From CAMLHP01 sp035707845 (GTDB lineage Bacteria > Gemmatimonadota > Gemmatimonadetes > Gemmatimonadales > GWC2-71-9): DNA of 21,622 nucleotides. Positions 16,487 through 21,622 of this stretch are shown one piece after another. The notes beneath the pieces were generated by a model. The model saw only the letters and a list, made by a program, of their open reading frames with translations. It did not search any database and was not told the DNA's origin. A program made the position numbers and the translations under genes. Numbering within the stretch: the first letter of the stretch is position 1; every line of letters begins with the position of its first letter. The DNA is taken from NCBI GenBank assembly GCA_035707845.1, contig DASSTP010000183.1, forward strand, positions 1-21,622, in the 5' to 3' direction.

Positions 16487-18483
16487 GGCGCGGCGACGGT
16501 TGCTTTCGATGATGTGTGAAGGATGATGGTGCTGCCGGCGCGCACCGAGACGCCCGCCGATGGATCCATGCCGCGCACGGTCCCCGGTCCGCCATCGAGC
16601 TTCACCCGGAACCCCGTGGCAAAGAGTGCCGCAGCCGCGCTCCGCGTGTCGCGACCTACGACGTCCGGCACCGTGACGCTTGGCCGGGCGCTGTCACGCG
16701 CTGCACCAGCAGGCCAGGCTACGCGCACGATGCGAGGCCGGGGTTCTGCCTGCTCAGCGGGCGGCGGCTCGACGTGCGGCGCCGGCGTGACCGTGGATGG
16801 CGCCACCAGCTCGTCGAGCTTCAGCGCCTGGTTGCGCGAGGCCAGCGCCTGCTGCAGCATTTCGCTGGTGAGCGGCGCGGCGGTCTGCGAGGCATAGTAG
16901 ACCCCATGAGGCCTGTCGATCTTGATGACGGCCACGATCTGCGGATTGTCGGCTGGCCAGATGGACGCGAATGAGGCGACGTACTGCCCCGCATCGTACC
17001 GTCCGCCGCTCGCCACCTTGGCCGTTCCCGTCTTGCCAACCAGCTCATAGTTCTGGATCTGCGCCCGCTCGCCGGTACCGCCGGTGCTCACGGCGCGCTT
17101 GAGATAGCCACGCAGCGTTGCCGCCACATCCTCGGGCAGCACCCGACGCACCGGCTCCGGCTCGTGCTGGTACAGCACCTCGCCATCGGGCCCCAGGATT
17201 TCCTTGACCAGCGCCGGCGTGTAGAGCACCCCGCCATTGGCGATCACCGCGTACGCCGCGGCGAGCTGTACCGCCGTGACCGAAAGTCCGTAACCGCGGG
17301 AGAGGCTTTCGAGCGTGTAGTCCCTGGTCCACTCGCGGGGCACCGGCCGGGGCAGCGTGCCGCGCGATTCGGACGGAAATCCCACGCCCGTGAAGGATCC
17401 GAAGCCGAAGTCACGAAGCGTCTGGTACAGCTGCGACGGAGTCAGGCGGCGGGCAAACTTGGCCATCGCGATATTGCTGGAAACCTCGATGGCCTCCGCC
17501 AGCGTGAGCGTGCCCGCCACCTTGTGGTCGTCGTGGATATGATAGGGCCGCCCGTACGTAGTGGGGACAAGCCAGTCGCCGTTCTCGCCGTCCACCGTGG
17601 CCGTGCTGTCCACCGCGTGATGCAGCAGCAGCGCGGCGGCCGTGAACAGCTTGGCAGTGGAGCCCGGTTCATACGGCGTGGTGAAGGCCGAGGCACTGGA
17701 GCGCTCCCCCTCGACGCGCGAGGCCACGGCGAGCAGTTCGCCAGTCGAAGGGTCGAGGAAGACCGCGTCGCCGCTCCGGGCATCCGAGCTGTCGAGCGCC
17801 TCATCCAGCGCGCGCTCGGCGATTTCCTGCAGCCGCGCGTCGATGGTGAGCACGACACTGTTGCCTGCCACCGGCTCGCGCACCAGCCGCGCGGGCGAAT
17901 CGAAGCGACGGCCCAGGTGGTCGCGCAGCTGCACCGTCTCGCCGGGCACGCCGCTCAGCAAGGAATCGAGGGCACTCTCCAGGCCCGAGGCCCCCACTGC
18001 CGTATCCGGTTCCAGAATCCCGACCGTGCGATTGGCGAGGTCACCCATCGGGTGAATCCGGCGGAGGAACGGCTCCAGGTGCACGCCGTCGAGGGAGCGG
18101 ATGGACTGGACGTCGAGCGCCGTGTAGGGGCCGAAGAAATAGACGGACTTGGCGCCAGAGGCGAGCCGGACCGCAATGTCCCGGCTGTTCTCGCCGAGCG
18201 CGCGTGCCACTTTTCGCGCCAGCGCCGCCCGGTCAGTGACCTGCTCCGGCGCCAGCGAGACGTGGTAGGCCTCCTGCGTCTCGGCCAGCGGAAACATGCC
18301 GCGGTCGTAGATGGTGCCACGCCGGGCCGGCAGCACTTCGGTAACCGTGCGCACGCGCTCCGCGCGTGCGGCGTAATCCGACCCTTCCACCAGCTGCAGC
18401 TGCGCCGCCCGGCCCAGCACCGCAACGATCCCCAGCGTGAGGCAGAAGCGGATGAAGCCCAGTCGTGCTTCCGCCTTGGCCAC
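16483..18483 (-). CDS. ftsI: Septal penicillin-binding protein (FtsI/PBP2x-type transpeptidase) with C-terminal PASTA domain
   Basis: Class B PBP (666 aa) that cross-links septal peptidoglycan, expected to act with FtsW. One membrane segment (about 11-31) precedes the PBP dimerisation domain (from about 50, RRGTIYDRGMFPLAET). The transpeptidase domain has all three catalytic motifs: S275-T-A-K278, S335-S-N337 and K484-T-G486. A proline-rich linker (about 560-600) leads to one PASTA domain (about 602-659: VTVPDVVGRDTRSAAAAL and later GSTIILHTSS). PASTA-ended FtsI proteins resemble SpoVD/PBP2x and occur in several phyla; E. coli FtsI lacks the domain. GTG at 18483 follows the ftsL stop by one base, with GAGG nine bases upstream. 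Confidence 0.95.
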   Translation of the reverse strand: MAKAEARLGFIRFCLTLGIVAVLGRAAQLQLVEGSDYAARAERVRTVTEVLPARRGTIYDRGMFPLAETQEAYHVSLAPEQVTDRAALARKVARALGENSRDIAVRLASGAKSVYFFGPYTALDVQSIRSLDGVHLEPFLRRIHPMGDLANRTVGILEPDTAVGASGLESALDSLLSGVPGETVQLRDHLGRRFDSPARLVREPVAGNSVVLTIDARLQEIAERALDEALDSSDARSGDAVFLDPSTGELLAVASRVEGERSSASAFTTPYEPGSTAKLFTAAALLLHHAVDSTATVDGENGDWLVPTTYGRPYHIHDDHKVAGTLTLAEAIEVSSNIAMAKFARRLTPSQLYQTLRDFGFGSFTGVGFPSESRGTLPRPVPREWTRDYTLESLSRGYGLSVTAVQLAAAYAVIANGGVLYTPALVKEILGPDGEVLYQHEPEPVRRVLPEDVAATLRGYLKRAVSTGGTGERAQIQNYELVGKTGTAKVASGGRYDAGQYVASFASIWPADNPQIVAVIKIDRPHGVYYASQTAAPLTSEMLQQALASRNQALKLDELVAPSTVTPAPHVEPPPAEQAEPRPRIVRVAWPAGAARDSARPSVTVPDVVGRDTRSAAAALFATGFRVKLDGGPGTVRGMDPSAGVSVRAGSTIILHTSSKATVAAP

Positions 18484-18484
18484 G

Positions 18485-18778
18485 TCAGCGCGCCTCAGCC
18501 ACGGCCGGAGCCGGGATGATGGTCACTTCCGAGCCCTTGGCCACCCGCATGCCCATTGCTGTTGCCTTCTGGCTGATGACTTCCCGGCTCGACGCTTCCC
18601 GCACCGCCCGCGTCAGCTCGGCCATCTCCGCCTCGAGTACCCGGCGCTGTTCGCGCGCTTCCTGCAACTGGCCGGCGAGGAGGTGTGCCCGCGTCTGCCG
18701 CGAAATCACCACCGCGGCCACCGCCAGGAAGGCGACCAGCCAGAGGATGAGCCAGTGGCGGCCCTTAAGCGTCATCAT
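18485..18778 (-). CDS. ftsL: Cell division protein FtsL
   Basis: Small bitopic protein (97 aa) with a short basic cytoplasmic tail (MMTLKGRH), one membrane segment (about 9-26) and a periplasmic coiled-coil-like stretch (about 30-65: HLLAGQLQEAREQRRVLEAE). This topology, size and position between rsmH and ftsI define FtsL, which with FtsQ and a DivIC/FtsB protein activates FtsW/FtsI. Sequence conservation of the family is low, so the call rests mostly on topology and context. Two adjacent ATGs (18778, 18775) could start it. It overlaps the rsmH end by 11-14 bases. No ftsB/divIC gene is visible here. Confidence 0.88.
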   Translation of the reverse strand: MMTLKGRHWLILWLVAFLAVAAVVISRQTRAHLLAGQLQEAREQRRVLEAEMAELTRAVREASSREVISQKATAMGMRVAKGSEVTIIPAPAVAEAR

Positions 18779-19676
18779 TCACGCGAAAGACGCGGAGTCG
18801 CGCGCTGCGCGCTCGCGGGTTACCGGCAATCTCGGCATCATCAGACACGATGGGCTTGTGTGGTTCGGTGTGACCCGCCGGCTGCCGCCCGCAGGTGCAG
18901 ACCGGCTGGCGGGGAGGACAGACACAGCCCCGCTCCCACTCGCGGAACGCGTGCTTGACCAGCCGGTCCTCGCCTGAATGATAGCTGATGACCGCCAGCG
19001 CGCCGCCAGGGGTCAAGGCGTCGCGAAACGCCGGCAGTGCCCGTTCGAGTCCGGCCAGCTCATCGTTGGTCGCGATCCGAACCGCCTGGAAGAGCCGGGC
19101 AAACTCCGCCGGGCCGGCCCGCGGCCCCAGCACGGCGCGGATGGCGTTGACGAGATCATCGCTGACAAGGAATGGCGCGCGTTCACGACGCCGCACGATT
19201 TCACGCGCGAGGCCTCGCGCCCGGCGCTCGTCACCGTAGTCGCGAAACCAGTGCTCCAGTTCCGATTCGCTCGCGGCGGCCAGCAGATCCGCCGCCGTCG
19301 GCTCTGCGTCGCCCATGCGCATGTCGAGCGGCGCGCCGGGCCGGAAGCTGAAGCCCCGGGCATCGTCGTCGAGCTGGCGGGAGGATACGCCGAGGTCGAG
19401 CAGTATGAACCCCGGGGCAAAGCGCTGGACGGCGGCCAGCGCCTCATCCGAGGAGTAGGCAGCGCAGCAGTAACTGATTCCGGACGTGCCCAGTCGCTCG
19501 CGTGCCCGGGCAATCGCCGACGGATCCCGGTCAATTCCGAGCACCTCCGCCCCGGCACGGAGCAGCGCCTCGGCGTGACCGCCGTCGCCGAGCGTCCCGT
19601 CCACGGCACGGCGCGCGCCACGGGCGGCGGCCAGGACGGGGCCGAGGAGGACGGGGCGATGGAAGGCGAACGTCAT
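18765..19676 (-). CDS. rsmH: 16S rRNA (cytosine-1402-N4)-methyltransferase RsmH (MraW)
   Basis: SAM-dependent methyltransferase (303 aa) that modifies C1402 of 16S rRNA; classic first or second gene of dcw clusters. Seen: FHRPVLLGPVL at the N terminus, motif I VDGTLGDGGHAEALL, GIDRDPSAIARA, LLDLGVSSRQLDD, GFSFRPGAPLDMRM, ISYHSGEDRLVKHAF, a cysteine cluster (CVCPPRQPVCTCG), and NPRARSARLRVFR at the end. ATG at 19676 matches the family N terminus but lies only 13 bases after the T-tract of a terminator. A GTG at 19700 would add eight residues; it has GAGG five bases upstream, yet both lie inside the terminator hairpin. Which start is used bears on how the operon is expressed. mraZ does not precede it. 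Confidence 0.95.
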   Translation of the reverse strand: MTFAFHRPVLLGPVLAAARGARRAVDGTLGDGGHAEALLRAGAEVLGIDRDPSAIARARERLGTSGISYCCAAYSSDEALAAVQRFAPGFILLDLGVSSRQLDDDARGFSFRPGAPLDMRMGDAEPTAADLLAAASESELEHWFRDYGDERRARGLAREIVRRRERAPFLVSDDLVNAIRAVLGPRAGPAEFARLFQAVRIATNDELAGLERALPAFRDALTPGGALAVISYHSGEDRLVKHAFREWERGCVCPPRQPVCTCGRQPAGHTEPHKPIVSDDAEIAGNPRARSARLRVFRVNDDA

Positions 19677-19689
19677 GGCGTTGGGATCC

Positions 19690-19729
19690 AAAAACAACAC
19701 CCCGTCCTCATGATGGGAACGGGGTGTTG
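19690..19729 (-). terminator. Rho-independent terminator between tRNA-Asp and rsmH
   Basis: On the minus strand an 11-bp perfect stem (19729-19719 with 19705-19695: CAACACCCCGT / ACGGGGTGTTG), a 13-base loop and a run of five T (19694-19690) form a textbook intrinsic terminator. It points in the direction of the dcw genes and starts 16 bases after the tRNA. The loop holds GAGG and the stem holds an in-frame GTG of rsmH, so the structure overlaps a possible rsmH initiation region. The plus strand has no T-run after the stem, so it is unidirectional. Confidence 0.85.
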
Positions 19730-19745
19730 CGCTCACTAGCGCGAG

Positions 19746-19820
19746 CGGGGCTGACGGGGCTCGAACCCGCGACCTCCGCAGTGACAGTGCGGCACTCTAA
19801 CCAAGCTGAGCTACAGCCCC
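19746..19820 (-). tRNA. tRNA-Asp (anticodon GTC)
   Basis: The minus strand folds as a full cloverleaf: acceptor stem GGGGCTG / CAGCCCC (7 bp perfect), a D arm with AGCTTGGTTA, anticodon stem CCGCA / TGCGG with loop CTGTCAC giving anticodon GTC (plus-strand 19783-19785), and a T arm GCGGG-TTCGAAC-CCCGT. The discriminator base is G, as expected for aspartate. The 3' CCA is not encoded and must be added after transcription. It lies 53 bp after the TPR gene and just before the terminator. Confidence 0.97.
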
Positions 19821-19836
19821 CGGTGCAGAGCGCCGC

Positions 19837-19842
19837 AATGTA
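19837..19842 (-). promoter_or_regulatory. Possible -10 element for tRNA-Asp
   Basis: TACATT on the minus strand ends 16 bases before the mature 5' end of the tRNA, a distance that fits a tRNA promoter with a short 5' leader. The region 17 bases upstream is GC-rich and has no recognisable -35. The same hexamer occurs before murC. Suggestive only. Confidence 0.3.
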
Positions 19843-19843
19843 A

Positions 19844-19877
19844 CCGGCGAGCCCGCCGGACGGTAGGCCCGGCCTAC
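19844..19877. other. Two GC-rich hairpins after the TPR gene
   Basis: GTAGGC-CCG-GCCTAC (19863-19877), which includes the TPR stop codon, and CCGGCG-AGCC-CGCCGG (19844-19859) are perfect inverted repeats placed back to back. Neither has a T-run, so intrinsic termination is unlikely. They could protect the 3' end of the TPR mRNA or pause the polymerase before the tRNA. Confidence 0.45.
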
Positions 19878-21619
19878 TTGCAGTAGGCCTTGATCATGCC
19901 CTGCGTCCGCTCGCGGTACTGGGTGACGTTGCCGAGCAGCTTGGTGGCCTCCTCGGCCCGGAAGGCCTTGCCCTTCTCCAGCGCCGGAGCAGCCTCGACA
20001 AGCAGGCTGTCCATCTTCTGGGCGCCCTCACACGACTTTGCCGACTCAGTCGCCTTGTCCATGCCGCCGGTCAACTGCAGGTCCGACAGGCCAAGGAGGT
20101 AGTACATCGTCGGCGAGAACGAGGCATTCGGGGCCAGTGCCACGCCCTGTCGAAGCATGACGGCTGCCGTGTCATACCTTGCCGGCGTTGCCTGCAGCAG
20201 CGGCACGGCGGCGTTCACCAGCAGTCCGGCCGCCTGGGCCTTGGCGTTTTCATCTCCGTGCTGCTGCACGAAGGTGAAGAACTCCGCCGCGTCAGGATAC
20301 CGGTTGGCCTTGATCAGTGCCTGTGCGGCGGCCAGTGCCGGCGTGACGTCCGTGGTATCGGCCGCCAGCAGCTTGCGCGTCACGGCGAGGCTGCTGTCCA
20401 CCTGTCCGGAGAACGAGTACGCCTTGTTCAGGTTCTTGAGCAGCGTGACGTTCTGCGGAAACCGCCGGGCCCCGATCTGGGCCCACTTGACGTAGGTCGC
20501 AGTGTCCGCGGCCGTCGCCACGTCTGGCGCGGTGGTGTCAGCCAGCTGCTGCTCCGCAGCCACCTGGATCTTGGCAAAGAACAGCGTATCCGGACGCGTC
20601 GAGTCGGTGGCGTAAGCCTGCTCCAGCGACTGCACCGCGCAGCGGAAGTTCGATGAGAAGAGGCAGGCGTTGCTCTTCAGGTCCCAGAGGTCCCAGTTGG
20701 TGGGATCGAGCTTGAGGCCTTCGTCGGCCACCTGGATGGCGGCCTGCGCGCGGCCCGACACCAGGAAGTAGCGGAAGGCGCGCTGCCGCAGTTCCTGATC
20801 GGTGGGCGAGGCACGCAGCATCTGCTGCAGCATGACGACGGTCTGGGCGGTATCGCCCTTGGCCTCGTACAGCGCCGCAAGATCATTCATGGCGCGAAGG
20901 CTGAGCGAGTCGCCGGCAACCGCTGCGGATAATTCCTTGATCTTGGTTGCCGTGTCCTTGGCCAGCTGGGCCAGGCAGTAATGCGCCAGGCCGTTGCTCG
21001 GCATCTTCTTCAGCACATCCTCGGCCTTCCTGCTCGCCTGGTCGGGCTTGGCCACCCGCTGGTCCATGCACTCGCGCGCGTCGGCCAGCACCTCGAGGCC
21101 CTGCTTGAGGGAGTCGATCGCGGCAGCGCCCATGGCGGTGAGCGGGCTCCCGCCGGTCTGGCTCACGCGTACCGTCACGCCCGCATCATCGTTGACCCCG
21201 GCGAGCCGCGACACCATCGACCAGGAGCCCGAGGGGCTCTTGACCATCTGTGACGTCACGAGCACCCGGCCGGCGAGCGATTGCGCCAGCTTGCGCGCGG
21301 ATTCCTGGTTGAGGATGGCATCCGGGGAGTAGCCGAACGACTGCAGCGCCCGGTTCATGGTGGAGTCGGCAATGACCGCGTAATCACCGCGCGAGCCCTG
21401 GCGTGCCAGCCGGTCGCGCATGGACTGTCCGACCGCGACCGCCCTGGCCGAGTCGGCACTGGTAAAGACATATGGGGTGGCAACCATGATGCGCGCCGCG
21501 GCCGCCTGGGGGCCACGCGAAATTCTCGCTCCCTTCGGAATGCCCTGCGCTGCCAGCGAACCGCTGGTGAGCATGAGGAGCATGCCGGTCGCGCCCGAGA
21601 AAGTCAGTACTTGCCTCAC
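19874..21619 (-). CDS. Secreted TPR-repeat protein of unknown function
   Basis: A 581-residue protein I cannot name. The N terminus has a basic residue, a hydrophobic stretch (about 9-20) and SLAAQG, a likely signal peptidase I site near residue 24. Residues about 42-150 form an alpha/beta segment (IMVATPYVF ... YAVIADSTMNRAL ... ARKLAQSLAGRVLVTSQMV ... SWSMVSRLAG) resembling the TolB-N/FlgO/CsgG-like domain often found before TPRs. From about 205 to the end there are tetratricopeptide-like helical pairs (AMNDLAALYEAKGDTAQTVV, ALAAAQALIKANRYPDAAEF and others). It is expected to act outside the cytoplasm as a scaffold. The GTG start at 21619 is three bases from the window edge, so the true start could lie outside. 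It ends 53 bp before the tRNA. Confidence 0.75.
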   Translation of the reverse strand: MRQVLTFSGATGMLLMLTSGSLAAQGIPKGARISRGPQAAAARIMVATPYVFTSADSARAVAVGQSMRDRLARQGSRGDYAVIADSTMNRALQSFGYSPDAILNQESARKLAQSLAGRVLVTSQMVKSPSGSWSMVSRLAGVNDDAGVTVRVSQTGGSPLTAMGAAAIDSLKQGLEVLADARECMDQRVAKPDQASRKAEDVLKKMPSNGLAHYCLAQLAKDTATKIKELSAAVAGDSLSLRAMNDLAALYEAKGDTAQTVVMLQQMLRASPTDQELRQRAFRYFLVSGRAQAAIQVADEGLKLDPTNWDLWDLKSNACLFSSNFRCAVQSLEQAYATDSTRPDTLFFAKIQVAAEQQLADTTAPDVATAADTATYVKWAQIGARRFPQNVTLLKNLNKAYSFSGQVDSSLAVTRKLLAADTTDVTPALAAAQALIKANRYPDAAEFFTFVQQHGDENAKAQAAGLLVNAAVPLLQATPARYDTAAVMLRQGVALAPNASFSPTMYYLLGLSDLQLTGGMDKATESAKSCEGAQKMDSLLVEAAPALEKGKAFRAEEATKLLGNVTQYRERTQGMIKAYCK

Positions 21620-21622
21620 GTT

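Overview
The window is a GC-rich, gene-dense bacterial segment with every gene on the minus strand. It is a division and cell wall (dcw) cluster read from the right end to the left end. In transcription order: a secreted TPR protein, tRNA-Asp(GTC) with an intrinsic terminator, rsmH, ftsL, a PASTA-bearing ftsI-type PBP, murE, murF, mraY, murD, ftsW, murG, murC, ftsQ, ftsA, ftsZ, an M23 peptidase, a VWA-like membrane protein, ftsY, and the 5' end of recG, cut by the left edge. No intergenic stretch exceeds about 100 bases.

Organism: MurE carries the DNPR motif of meso-diaminopimelate-adding enzymes. FtsA and FtsZ are both present with intact C-terminal peptides, and the PBP ends in a PASTA domain. 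With the high GC content and the M23/VWA/ftsY/recG tail, this fits a diderm-like, high-GC lineage. My best guess is Gemmatimonadota or a relative, by general resemblance only; no search was run.

Layout: 19.9-21.6 kb holds the TPR gene and 19.7-19.8 kb the tRNA and terminator. 4.4-19.7 kb holds thirteen core genes, almost all joined by 1-14 nt overlaps or gaps of at most 2 nt (GTGA, ATGA or TGATG junctions, or similar). The one real break in the core is 46 bp between murG and murC. 1.3-4.4 kb holds the M23 peptidase, 2 nt after ftsZ, and the VWA-like protein. 0-1.2 kb holds ftsY, preceded by a short repeat/palindrome, and recG.

How they work together: MurC, MurD, MurE and MurF build the UDP-MurNAc-pentapeptide. 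MraY and MurG make lipid I and lipid II. FtsW and the PBP polymerise and cross-link septal peptidoglycan, FtsQ and FtsL link them to the FtsZ/FtsA ring, and the M23 enzyme probably trims peptidoglycan. FtsY targets membrane proteins. murB, ddl and mraZ are not in this window.

The region is mostly conventional. The points most worth a second look are the terminator overlapping the rsmH start region, the apparent CTG start of recG, the repeat that replaces the ftsY leader, and the unassigned VWA-like and TPR proteins.
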